A stretch of 44,100 bases of DNA from Acidobacteria bacterium 13_2_20CM_2_57_6 (lineage in GTDB: Bacteria; Acidobacteriota; Terriglobia; Acidiferrales; UBA7541), in contig MNEA01000098.1 of NCBI GenBank assembly GCA_001917435.1, positions 1-44,100 of the forward strand, in the 5' to 3' direction. The translations under genes were made by a program, and so were the position numbers. Positions 36,323 through 44,100 of the stretch are shown here, piece after piece. The notes under the pieces are model-generated. The model had not been told where the DNA came from. It searched no databases and saw only the letters and a list, made by a program, of their open reading frames with translations. Within the stretch, counting starts at the first letter, position 1. Every line of letters begins with the position of its first letter.

Positions 36323-37270
36323 ATGTCTAAGGGACTTTGTCTTGGCTCTGCCGGTCTGTTGGGAGCAATTCTCACGGCCGCACCCCTCTTCGCCCAGGTT
36401 CCCCTGAAATTGTCGCCAGCAGCGGCGGTTTCTACTTCGGCCGAGCATGCCATTGATCTAGCTGCAAACGGAGGCTGCCAGGAAGCCCTGCCGGTGCTGA
36501 AGAAGTCGCTGTCGCAAGCATTGGACAAACAAGTGGAATACCGCGTGGCGATGGCGACGGCGCGTTGCGCCATGGGGCTCGATCAGGGGCAAACGGCCGT
36601 CAACGCACTGTGGATCCTCAAGCGCGACTTTCCGAAAGACCCTGAAGTCCTCTACATGATGACGCACTATTTCTCGCAGCTTGCCACGCGCGCGGCTCAG
36701 GAAATGGCGGACCTCGCTCCTACTTCCTACCAGGCCCGCGAACTTGAGGCGGAATCCCTCGAGTCGCACGAGAACTGGGACGCCGCCGGAAATGAATATC
36801 GAAAGATTCTGGAGCAGAACCCGAACTTGCCGGGGATTCATTTCCGATTGGGGCGCGTGGCACTGTCGAAGACCGAGTCTGCGGCGAACACCGAAGAGGC
36901 AAGAAAAGAATTTGAAGCGGAGCTGAAAATTGATCCGCGCAACGCAGCAGCGACCTTCTGGCTGGGAGAGATTGCGCGGCGCAGTGGAGACTGGGGTCAA
37001 GCAATTCCGCGCTTCACGGACGCGGCAAAATTGGATTCGGGATTTGCCGAGGCGTATCTCGCCCTGGGCATGTCCCTGAATTCGGCCGAACGCTTTTCGG
37101 AAGCGGTTGCTCCTCTGGAACGCTACGTGAAGATGCTGCCAGGGGATGCCGCCGGCCACTACCAGCTTTCCATAGCGTATGCACGGACGGGGCGCAAAGA
37201 CGACGCCGTGCGCGAGATGGCCATTCAACAGCAAATCTCCGAGAAGAATCCAGGCGGGGTCCGGCCATAG
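36323..37270 (+). CDS. Secreted TPR-repeat protein (copy B of paralogous pair)
   Basis: 315 residues from ATG 36323; the ribosome site is poor. The signal peptide ends at PLFAQ (25). The TPR solenoid aligns along its length with the protein at 30825-31820: shared DKQ-YR-AMA-A-C-M, YRKILEQ, EFEAEL and AGHYQLSIAY-type blocks, including the two conserved Cys. Same strand as CRTAC1 copy B (60-nt gap), so they are probably cotranscribed. Probable periplasmic or surface scaffold linked to the receptor or CRTAC1 protein. No catalytic domain. Confidence 0.87.
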   Translation: MSKGLCLGSAGLLGAILTAAPLFAQVPLKLSPAAAVSTSAEHAIDLAANGGCQEALPVLKKSLSQALDKQVEYRVAMATARCAMGLDQGQTAVNALWILKRDFPKDPEVLYMMTHYFSQLATRAAQEMADLAPTSYQARELEAESLESHENWDAAGNEYRKILEQNPNLPGIHFRLGRVALSKTESAANTEEARKEFEAELKIDPRNAAATFWLGEIARRSGDWGQAIPRFTDAAKLDSGFAEAYLALGMSLNSAERFSEAVAPLERYVKMLPGDAAGHYQLSIAYARTGRKDDAVREMAIQQQISEKNPGGVRP

Positions 37271-37330
37271 CAGAGGCGTGCGGCGCTTCACTGCATACGC
37301 AAACCAGGCGGGCAAATGCGATGGAGTCAC

Positions 37331-39034
37331 ATGATTTCTCGGCGGCGCATGCTTCAGATTCTTGGGTGGTCTGGGATGAGCGCTGCGCTCGGGCGCACAA
37401 AAACCGTAGCGGCCGCCGCAATAGCTAAGGATTCCGTTGCCGCGTTTGAAGAAGTTCCGCCCTCCACCAGCGGTATCTCCTGGGTTCACGTAAGCGGACA
37501 GTCTCCGGAAATGTATCTGCCGGAAACTGTAGGCGCCGGATGCGCGTTCCTGGACTACGACAATGATGGCTGGATGGATATCTACCTGGTGAACAGCGGA
37601 CCGTGCGATTTCTATAAACCGGCTGCTTCGCTCCGCAACGCACTCTATCGCAACAACCGCGACGGCACATTCACGGACGTGACGAAGAAAGCCGGCGTGC
37701 CGGCGGATGCCTACGGTATGGGTGTTGCCGTCGGTGACTACGACGGCGATGGCTGGCCAGATCTCTACGTGACGCAGTATCCCCACAGCATCCTCTATCA
37801 TAATAATGGGGACGGCACGTTCACCGATGTTACCGCGAAGGCCGGGGTCGCGGCACAGGGCTGGGGCACAAGCGCCGTGTGGTTCGATTACGACAACGAT
37901 GGGCGGCTGGACCTATTCGTCTGCCGGTTCGCAGACTTTGACAAATCCAAGAACATTTTCTGCGGTTACGGACCAACCAACACGCGGTGGTACTGCAAGC
38001 CGACTCCCTACAAGCCGATGCCTTGTTGGCTGTTCCACAACAACGGCGACGGTACATTCACCGACGTCAGCAAGGAATCCGGGATCGCCGGACCTGCCGC
38101 GAAAGCTTGGGGGGTGGTGGCGGCGGACATCAATAACGATGGATGGATAGACCTTTTCGTGGGCAACGATACGGTTGCGAATTTTCTGTTCGCCAACCGT
38201 GGCAAGGGCCGGTTCGAGGAGATTGGTTCGCTGGGAGGCGTGGGATACAACTCATTTGGGCTGGCGCGATCGGGGATGGGAGTCGATGCAGCGGACTATG
38301 ACCAGGATGGCTGGCTCGATTTATTCGTCGCCAATGTGGATCACGAGTCCTTCGCGCTCTTTCACAACAGCAAAGATGAAACGTTTGCTGATGTATCGAT
38401 TCGCACCGGCATCGATGCCTTGACGAGCCGCCTCAGCGGCTGGGGACTGAAGTTTTTCGACTATGACAACGACGGCAACCTGGACTTGCTGCTTTGCAAC
38501 GGGCATCCCGACACCATGGTGGAGAAGCGAATGGAGGATGTGACTTACCGGGAGCCAATGCTTTTGATTCGGAACAGTGGGTCGGGCCTTAAGAATGTGA
38601 GCGTCGAGAGTGGATCCGTTTTTTCAAAGAATTTGGCGGCGCGCGGCATGGCCCTCGGTGACTTCGATAACGATGGCTCGGTTGACGTGTTGGTCACGCA
38701 GAATGACGGAGCGCCTCTACTGCTGCGGAACAACGCTGGCCGGCGGAATCACTGGCTCGGTTTGCGGTTGATCGGCCGCAAAGCAAATATAGACGCCATA
38801 GGAACAAAGGTGGTTTATCAGTCCGGCGACCTTCTGCACCATCACTGGAAAGTGGGCGGGGGAAGCTACCTCTCTGCCCATGATCCCCGTATCGTTCTGG
38901 GGCTGGGCCAACGGACCAAGATTGACTGGATGGAAGTGAAGTGGCCGAATCCAAGCGGAAAGACGGAGCGATTCGCGAATCTTCCGATCGATCGTTACAT
39001 TACAATTGTGGAGGGCGAAGGTAGCTGGAAATAA
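37331..39034 (+). CDS. Tat-exported CRTAC1-family VCBS/ASPIC-UnbV protein (copy B)
   Basis: 567 residues from ATG 37331 with GGAG 6 nt upstream (an ATG at 37316 is in frame but lacks a ribosome site). Tat signal MISRRRMLQILG at the very N-terminus. VCBS/FG-GAP Ca loops (DYDNDGWMD, DYDGDGWPD, DYDNDGRLD, DINNDGWID, DYDQDGWLD, DYDNDGNLD, DFDNDGSVD) are followed by ASPIC/UnbV (WLGLRLIGRKANIDAIGTKV, LGLGQRTKIDWMEVKWPN). Very similar to copy A at 28997, including the [18 protein letters not shown] block. Function unknown. Sits between two TPR genes on the same strand; the next starts 9 nt after its stop. Confidence 0.88.
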   Translation: MISRRRMLQILGWSGMSAALGRTKTVAAAAIAKDSVAAFEEVPPSTSGISWVHVSGQSPEMYLPETVGAGCAFLDYDNDGWMDIYLVNSGPCDFYKPAASLRNALYRNNRDGTFTDVTKKAGVPADAYGMGVAVGDYDGDGWPDLYVTQYPHSILYHNNGDGTFTDVTAKAGVAAQGWGTSAVWFDYDNDGRLDLFVCRFADFDKSKNIFCGYGPTNTRWYCKPTPYKPMPCWLFHNNGDGTFTDVSKESGIAGPAAKAWGVVAADINNDGWIDLFVGNDTVANFLFANRGKGRFEEIGSLGGVGYNSFGLARSGMGVDAADYDQDGWLDLFVANVDHESFALFHNSKDETFADVSIRTGIDALTSRLSGWGLKFFDYDNDGNLDLLLCNGHPDTMVEKRMEDVTYREPMLLIRNSGSGLKNVSVESGSVFSKNLAARGMALGDFDNDGSVDVLVTQNDGAPLLLRNNAGRRNHWLGLRLIGRKANIDAIGTKVVYQSGDLLHHHWKVGGGSYLSAHDPRIVLGLGQRTKIDWMEVKWPNPSGKTERFANLPIDRYITIVEGEGSWK

Positions 39035-39043
39035 GAATTACAG

Positions 39044-40219
39044 ATGCACGGAATAAGATTCATGCCGCAAGGAATCCGGTGGGCGACGATTGCAGGGATT
39101 TTTTTCATCGCAGGCGCTTGCGAATTAACGCGCGCGCAGGCGCGGCCCGATTCGCCGCCAGTAACCATGAAGCCATCCGCAACGGACCAGAATGCGCAGG
39201 CCGAATCCGAGCTGCGGGCGGGGATTGCGCTAACCCTGGGCGGCCATTTTGCGGAGGCGATTGCGCATCTTGTCGAAGCGCAAGGGCGCGTTTCAAATGA
39301 ATACGCGGCGGAATTCAACTTGGCGCTTTGCTACGCCGGCACCGGGCAATTTCAAAAGGCGATTTCGGTTTTGACCGCGTTGCGTCGACGGGGAAGTGAT
39401 AATGCGAGCGTTGAGAATTTGCTCGCACAGGCGTACGCCGGCAACGGTCAGGCGGGCCAGGCATTCGAAGCGCTGCAGAAAGCGACGGCGTTCACACCTA
39501 GAGATGAAAAGCTCTATTTGTTTGTCGCAGATGCATTCCTGGGACGGGAGGAGCCCGCGCAGAGTCTTCGGGTGATCGAACTCGGTCTCCAGCATCTTCC
39601 CGAGTCCGCGCGGCTGCATTACGAACGAGGCTATCTGCTTTCGACGCTCGATGACTTTGACGGTGGGAGGACGGACTTCGAGCGGGCGGCGCAACTCGCG
39701 CCGCATTCCGAGATCGGATATCTTGCGAAAGCGCAAGAGAATCTGTTTGGAGGAAACCTTCGAGAAGCGATTCGTGTGGCGCGAACGTCTAGCGCGGAAG
39801 GCAAACAAGACTATCAATTGCTGGCAATTTTAGGGGAAGCACTGATCCGCGCCGGAGCAAGCCCAGGTCAAGCCGAATTTGCAGAGGCGCGCAACGCGCT
39901 GGAAAAATCCGTCGCTATGCGGCCCAATTACGCCAGTTCGCAAATTGGGCTCGGCCGTGTGGACTTCTTGGATGGACGGCTGGAAGCGGCGATCGAACAT
40001 TTGGAAACCGGGCGACGGCTCAATCCGCAGAACCCCGCGGTGTATTCGCTGCTCGCAGCGACATATCGGAAGAGAGGGCGGTCCGGCCAAGCGGAAGCGA
40101 TGCTGACAATCCTTGCCAAGCTGAATGAGGAGCAAGCTCAAAGAATCCGGACAGCTCCCGGCGACAGCAAAGCGATTCCAGGGGCGTTGGGTGCGAAGCG
40201 TGGCGAGCAGAAACCGTAA
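39044..40219 (+). CDS. Secreted TPR-repeat protein
   Basis: 391 residues from ATG 39044; ATG 39062 (GGAA 9 nt upstream) is an equally good start. The signal peptide core IAGIFFIAGACELTRAQA could alternatively be a lipoprotein signal ending at Cys in AGAC. Around eight TPR units follow (AIAHLVEAQGRVSNEYAAEF, QAFEALQKATAFTPRDEKLY, AIEHLETGRRLNPQNPAVYS). Not a close paralog of the two TPR copies at 30825 and 36323. Last gene of the TPR-CRTAC1-TPR transcript; converges on the oppositely oriented CRTAC1 gene with 36 nt between stops. Confidence 0.85.
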   Translation: MHGIRFMPQGIRWATIAGIFFIAGACELTRAQARPDSPPVTMKPSATDQNAQAESELRAGIALTLGGHFAEAIAHLVEAQGRVSNEYAAEFNLALCYAGTGQFQKAISVLTALRRRGSDNASVENLLAQAYAGNGQAGQAFEALQKATAFTPRDEKLYLFVADAFLGREEPAQSLRVIELGLQHLPESARLHYERGYLLSTLDDFDGGRTDFERAAQLAPHSEIGYLAKAQENLFGGNLREAIRVARTSSAEGKQDYQLLAILGEALIRAGASPGQAEFAEARNALEKSVAMRPNYASSQIGLGRVDFLDGRLEAAIEHLETGRRLNPQNPAVYSLLAATYRKRGRSGQAEAMLTILAKLNEEQAQRIRTAPGDSKAIPGALGAKRGEQKP

Positions 40220-40255
40220 GCAGGCGAAAAAACTATTGCGGGAGCGGAAACTGGT

Positions 40256-41974
40256 TCAAGTGGATCTGCCAGGAACGCGCGGAAAAGGGCGGGGAACCAA
40301 TCCTTTGCCTTCCTCGATGGCCAGGAACTGATTGGATTTCATGCTCGTGAGTTTGGTCAACTCGCCGCTGGGCCACTTAATTTCGACTTCTTCGACAGTG
40401 GGGCGATGGCCGAGCCCGAAATGCAGCCGCGGATCCTGCGCGGATTGATAGCTCATGCCGCCTTTTTTTTCATCGTAAAGAACCAGATCGCCAGCACTGA
40501 CTCTCACACGAGCGCCAATAGCGTCGCGGTTCGAACGCGTGCCGATGAGAAGAAGCTGGAGCCAGTCATTGGCGTTGCCGCCGTCGTTGCGAAGAAGTTG
40601 CGGAGTCTGCCCATTGTTGCTTACGAGGATGTCGAGATTTCCGTCGTTATCAAAATCTCCAATGGCCGCCCCGCGACTGACGCGCGGCAATAGAAAATCA
40701 GGTCCAAGCTGGTCGCTGACATTCTCAAAAATACCATGACCGGCATTGCGGAACATGAGTTTGGGTTCCGCGTACGTCGTCTCGGCGTGGTAGCGCTGAA
40801 TGTTGTCCAAAACGTGGCCGTTGGCCATGAACAGATCGCGCGCGCCATCGTTGTCGTAATCCATAAAGCGCGTGCCGAACCCGCTCAGGTGAAACGTGGC
40901 ATACGAAATTTTTGACCGGAACGTGGCATCCTCGAAATACCCCTCGCCAACGTTTTGGTAGAGGCGCGCGAGTTGTTGATCGAGATGGGTAACTATTAGG
41001 TCTGACCGGCCGCTCCCGGTTGTGTCGGCGGCATCCGTTCCCATCCCCGCTTCAAACTGCCCATCGATGCCGACTGCTACGCCCGCCGAGTACCCTATCT
41101 CTCGAAACGTGCCGTCGCGATTGTTGTGGAATAAGAAATTTGGCATGTGGTCGTTGGCGATAAAAATGTCCTGCCACCCATCGTTGTCATAGTCAAAGGT
41201 GACCACACCCAACCCGTTGCCAGGCTTGATTCCTACTCCGGAGCGCTTGCTCACGTCGGAAAACGTGCCGTCGCCGTTATTGTGATAGAGCGTTGGCGGC
41301 TCGCCGCGATACACGTCTGGGTGGCAATAACTTCTGAGGCCGGGCCCCTTGTCTCCGCACCAGAAGTTGCGCTCCGGCGACCAATCCACATAGTTAGCGA
41401 TCACCAAGTCCAGCAAGCCATCGTTGTCGTAATCAAACCACGCTGCACTGGAGCCCCATTTCCGGATATTTCCGACACCGGCGCGGTCAGTCACATCGGT
41501 GAAGGTTCCATTGCCGTTGTTATGAAACAGGATCGACCGTCCGTAACCTAGAACTAGCAGATCAGGGAACCCATCGTTGTCGTAGTCGCCCACGGCAACT
41601 CCCATTCCAAACAGACCTTCCGCTCCGACGCCAGCCTTTATCGTGACGTCTGTAAACGTGCCATCTCCGTTGTTACGATAAAGGGCGCTCCGCGCCGCGT
41701 GCTTCGACGTGTTCGGTCGCGCAGATGCTCCATTGACAAGATAAAGGTCGAGCAATCCATTCTGATCGTAATCGATCCATCCGCACCCCGAACCCATGGT
41801 TTCAATTAAGTATTTTTCAGGGGATGCTGCGTTGTCATGTAGGAAAGAGATACCCGCGGAACCCGCAACGTCGACATATCTAACGCCGTTTGCCGCCGCA
41901 CCGATTCGCAAACTTCGACGCGAACCGACAAGAAGTGCGCCTGCTGTCTTCAAGAAACCTCTTCTCGAGATCAC
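40256..41974 (-). CDS. Tat-exported CRTAC1-family VCBS/ASPIC-UnbV protein (divergent copy)
   Basis: 572 residues from GTG 41974, with AGGAAG 7 nt upstream. Tat signal MISRRGFLKTAGALLVG. VCBS/FG-GAP loops DYDQNGLLD, DYDNDGFPD, DYDNDGLLD, DYDNDGWQD, DYDNDGARD and DFDNDGNLD lead to ASPIC/UnbV (AIGARVRVSAGDLVLY, HFGLGHRPTVEEVEIKWPSG). More distant from copies A and B than they are from each other, and closer in its start (VRYVDVAGSAGISFLHDNAA) to the Sec-type gene at 8058. Lies 78 nt downstream of nothing on its own strand except the GH31 gene further right being upstream; GH31 stop and this start are separated by 77 nt, so cotranscription from GH31 is possible. Confidence 0.87.
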   Translation of the reverse strand: MISRRGFLKTAGALLVGSRRSLRIGAAANGVRYVDVAGSAGISFLHDNAASPEKYLIETMGSGCGWIDYDQNGLLDLYLVNGASARPNTSKHAARSALYRNNGDGTFTDVTIKAGVGAEGLFGMGVAVGDYDNDGFPDLLVLGYGRSILFHNNGNGTFTDVTDRAGVGNIRKWGSSAAWFDYDNDGLLDLVIANYVDWSPERNFWCGDKGPGLRSYCHPDVYRGEPPTLYHNNGDGTFSDVSKRSGVGIKPGNGLGVVTFDYDNDGWQDIFIANDHMPNFLFHNNRDGTFREIGYSAGVAVGIDGQFEAGMGTDAADTTGSGRSDLIVTHLDQQLARLYQNVGEGYFEDATFRSKISYATFHLSGFGTRFMDYDNDGARDLFMANGHVLDNIQRYHAETTYAEPKLMFRNAGHGIFENVSDQLGPDFLLPRVSRGAAIGDFDNDGNLDILVSNNGQTPQLLRNDGGNANDWLQLLLIGTRSNRDAIGARVRVSAGDLVLYDEKKGGMSYQSAQDPRLHFGLGHRPTVEEVEIKWPSGELTKLTSMKSNQFLAIEEGKGLVPRPFPRVPGRST

Positions 41975-42051
41975 CGGAAACTTCCTGAGTCGTTAGGTGC
42001 AAAACTCGGCTTCACGCTTACGCTCCTTTGACTCGAGAGCCAAGCGCCTGT

Positions 42052-44100
42052 CTAGAGCGATACCTCGATAGACTTTCCGTCGAAGACAACAGCGCGTGTG
42101 ATTTGGCCGAGCTTAACTTCGATATTCCTCGGCGAAGGCGGCAGCATTCGCGAACCCCTGGCCAAAGAAAGACTCAGGACGCGCCGAGCATCGTGCCACA
42201 CCATTTGAATTCCCATCCATTCGCCCTTGTGGTAGTTGAAAGAAATACCGTCGTCTTCGAATAGCGAGAAGGAACCATCTGCACCCCGATAAATCGTGAG
42301 GGAGAGCGGCTCACCGACTTTCTCCGCCACATATTGTTTAACCGGCCCAAGAGGCAAAATGGTTCCAGCGCGGACGTAGAGCGGAATGGTCTCGAGGTTG
42401 ACCTCGCGGTCGAACTCTGTTCCTCCCTGCACGCGTTCACTGCTCCAAAAATCGTACCAAACTCCACGGGGAAGATAGACTTTGCGCGAAGTCGCCCCCT
42501 GCTCGACAACGGGAGCCACCAGTACGTCGCGACCCCACAAGTACTCGTCCTGACAGGCGACGGCTTTAGGATCGTCAGGGTAATGGAGCCATAACGCGCG
42601 CAGGATGGGCATCCCGGATGTCGTACATTCGCGAACGGCGCTGTACAGATAGGGCATCATGCGATAGCGGAGCTCCAGGTACTTGCGACAGATCGGTTCT
42701 ACTTCGGGATTATGCAATTGGCTCACATCCGGGATGGCCGCGCCGCCGTAGTTATTGATCTCGATGGGCCCCGGATCGCCGGTATTCCATCCCCAGGGGA
42801 GACGCAGCTTCCATGTCCTGCCGTGTGAACGAAATAACGGACAGAAGGAAGCAAATTGGAACCAGCGCAAATAAAACTCGGCGGTAAACTCCTTCGTGGG
42901 CACGAATCCGCCAATATCCGTTCCCCAATACGGAATTCCTGAGAGCGCAGTATTAATGGCGATGGGAATATGAACCTTCAACGTTTCCCAAGTGGAATAG
43001 ACATCGCCCGACCATAAGAAGGAGGCATAACGCTGCATCCCCGCGTAGCCATTACGGTGCAACGTATACGGCCGCTCGTTAGGCCGGTCGAGCTGAGGGC
43101 CCTCCCAGTACATGCGGTTGCGCGCGAGACGCGACGCGATGTCGAGAGGGTCACCTTCATCCGGCCACCAGCCATCGACGCCCATCGCGAAGTCTTTCCG
43201 GTGCGCCTCCCAGTGGCAGCGCGCTTTTTCTGGGTCGACATCGCCCGGCTCGCAGGCGTCGTGTACCGTGCCCGTCAGTTTGTTCGTCTTGATTACGACG
43301 TGGAGCGCGGTGCGGAAATGTTCTTTGTGCAACTCCTCGATGATTTCCTTGGGATCGGGAAACACGCGGGAGTTCCAGTCGAAAGAACCGTTTTCCGTAT
43401 TCCACCCGGAGGGACAGAATCCAGTTCCGAGATAAATGAGTGTGTCGCAGGGCAATTTCTTTTCGCGGAACGTTTTTGCTTCGGCGATGATTTCTTCGCG
43501 GCTAGCGAGTGTGCGGTGGGACTGCTGATAGCCAAAGCTCCACAGCGGTGGCATCTCAGCGTAACCGGTGAGGCGCGCGTATTCGGCCATGATCATTGCG
43601 GGCTCACTAGCGGCGACGAAAAAGATGTCGAGGGGAAGTGCAGCGTCAGGGCTTACCGGCAGGAACTTGCTTTCAGTGCCTGTGAAGTCAAATGTGCCAA
43701 AGGGCTGATGAAAGTACATGGCCCATCCGGACGTCCCAATGAGCCAAGGGATGGGGACACGCCCGCCGTGCGTCGGCAGCTTGTAGCCGCCCTGGCCACT
43801 AACCATGCGATCCGTGGAACCGCGACGGTCGAATTGCGGACCGCCCTCGCCGAGTCCTAACAACGACGCATTGCCGGTGATGAAAGAGAGAACACCCGTT
43901 TCCTTGTCTAACTTCATCTGGTGGATTGGTGCGCCCCTCTCGGATGCGATCGTGAAGGCAATTGGGTCGGCGGAAACCTTCACCCTCAAATTACCTGCCT
44001 TGATAGTTCGCGGAGATGACAAGCCGCGCAACGTGGCAAGGGGAGGGCCCCATGACGATTGCACCAGCGAGCCATCTCCCATGACGTTCATCGGTTGGCC
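42052..44100 (-). CDS. GH31 family alpha-glycosidase, 5' end outside window
   Basis: At least 682 codons; the frame is open across the right edge, and the first Met in the window (44091) lies within the N-terminal beta domain, so the true start is outside. The galactose-mutarotase-like N-terminal domain (residues 25-160 from that Met) leads into the TIM barrel with the nucleophile region GVDGWWPDEGDP (D311) and acid/base region LWSGDVYSTWE (D363), then the beta-sandwich tail (VWYDFWSSERVQGG, LFEDDGISFNYHKGEW). GH31 enzymes hydrolyse alpha-glucosyl, alpha-xylosyl or alpha-galactosyl linkages; which one cannot be decided here. No export signal can be assessed. Probably cotranscribed with the CRTAC1 gene at 40256-41974. 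Confidence 0.9.
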   Translation of the reverse strand, partial: GQPMNVMGDGSLVQSSWGPPLATLRGLSSPRTIKAGNLRVKVSADPIAFTIASERGAPIHQMKLDKETGVLSFITGNASLLGLGEGGPQFDRRGSTDRMVSGQGGYKLPTHGGRVPIPWLIGTSGWAMYFHQPFGTFDFTGTESKFLPVSPDAALPLDIFFVAASEPAMIMAEYARLTGYAEMPPLWSFGYQQSHRTLASREEIIAEAKTFREKKLPCDTLIYLGTGFCPSGWNTENGSFDWNSRVFPDPKEIIEELHKEHFRTALHVVIKTNKLTGTVHDACEPGDVDPEKARCHWEAHRKDFAMGVDGWWPDEGDPLDIASRLARNRMYWEGPQLDRPNERPYTLHRNGYAGMQRYASFLWSGDVYSTWETLKVHIPIAINTALSGIPYWGTDIGGFVPTKEFTAEFYLRWFQFASFCPLFRSHGRTWKLRLPWGWNTGDPGPIEINNYGGAAIPDVSQLHNPEVEPICRKYLELRYRMMPYLYSAVRECTTSGMPILRALWLHYPDDPKAVACQDEYLWGRDVLVAPVVEQGATSRKVYLPRGVWYDFWSSERVQGGTEFDREVNLETIPLYVRAGTILPLGPVKQYVAEKVGEPLSLTIYRGADGSFSLFEDDGISFNYHKGEWMGIQMVWHDARRVLSLSLARGSRMLPPSPRNIEVKLGQITRAVVFDGKSIEVSL

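Noticed and set aside
36458..37801. Long minus-strand open frame (447 codons) opposite the TPR and CRTAC1 genes
   Set aside because: It is the antisense shadow of GC-rich TPR and VCBS repeat codons, is Arg/His/Val-rich without family motifs, and overlaps two well-supported plus-strand genes.
1..44100. CRISPR arrays, transposases, integrases, rRNA operons
   Set aside because: No regularly spaced direct repeats and no recombinase or rRNA sequence were seen. The repeated GACGGNACNTTCACNGA-like strings are VCBS repeat codons inside genes.

Overview
The window looks like a piece of an Acidobacteriota genome (Terriglobia, the Solibacter/Bryobacter type of soil degrader) or a metagenome bin from that group. 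The inference rests on family content, not on a marker gene. There are Oar-type TonB-dependent receptors with an N-terminal carboxypeptidase-regulatory-like domain and no SusD partner, many secreted TPR proteins, four VCBS/FG-GAP proteins with ASPIC/UnbV tails (CRTAC1 family, three with Tat signals), BNR/Asp-box propellers, and moderately high GC with GGAGG ribosome sites.

Layout. 1-6.5 kb (minus): a large TPR protein running off the left edge, a strong terminator, an Oar-type receptor broken by an in-frame TAA and a frameshift, a 155-bp near-perfect palindrome, and a small secreted protein. 6.6-11.5 kb (plus): an operon of TPR protein, a CRTAC1 gene broken by an apparent internal deletion, and a seven-heme cytochrome fused to TPRs. 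11.5-11.9 kb is non-coding with a tRNA-3'-end-like motif. 11.9-17.2 kb (minus): DUF5695 protein followed by a GH127 beta-L-arabinofuranosidase. 17.3-18.4 kb (plus): a short secreted ORF overlapping a complete proline dehydrogenase. 18.5-21.6 kb (minus): a GntR/FCD regulator followed by a helical-barrel glycosidase-like gene with no good start. 21.9-30.7 kb (plus): Asp-box propeller, prolyl-oligopeptidase-family peptidase, sialidase-like propeller and Tat-exported CRTAC1. 30.8-42 kb: two paralogous TPR/CRTAC1 pairs around an intact 1308-aa TonB receptor, then another TPR and an oppositely oriented CRTAC1. 42 kb to the right edge (minus): a GH31 glycosidase, incomplete at its 5' end.

How the genes may work together. 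GH127 enzymes release beta-L-arabinofuranose, classically from hydroxyproline-linked arabinans of plant extensins. Here one lies with a post-proline-type S9 peptidase, proline dehydrogenase, GH31, a FadR/FCD-type regulator and a TonB receptor. Three promoters (before the proline dehydrogenase unit, the propeller-peptidase operon and the TonB receptor) carry the same palindrome, TGYATA-N3-TATMCA, on the -10 region. Two of these also carry a LacI-type TGYAAGCGCTT box. I infer a co-regulated locus for scavenging glycosylated, proline-rich polymers such as plant hydroxyproline-rich glycoproteins. The parts are well supported; the pathway is a hypothesis. Several genes in the first 21 kb carry lesions that could be real decay or assembly errors.
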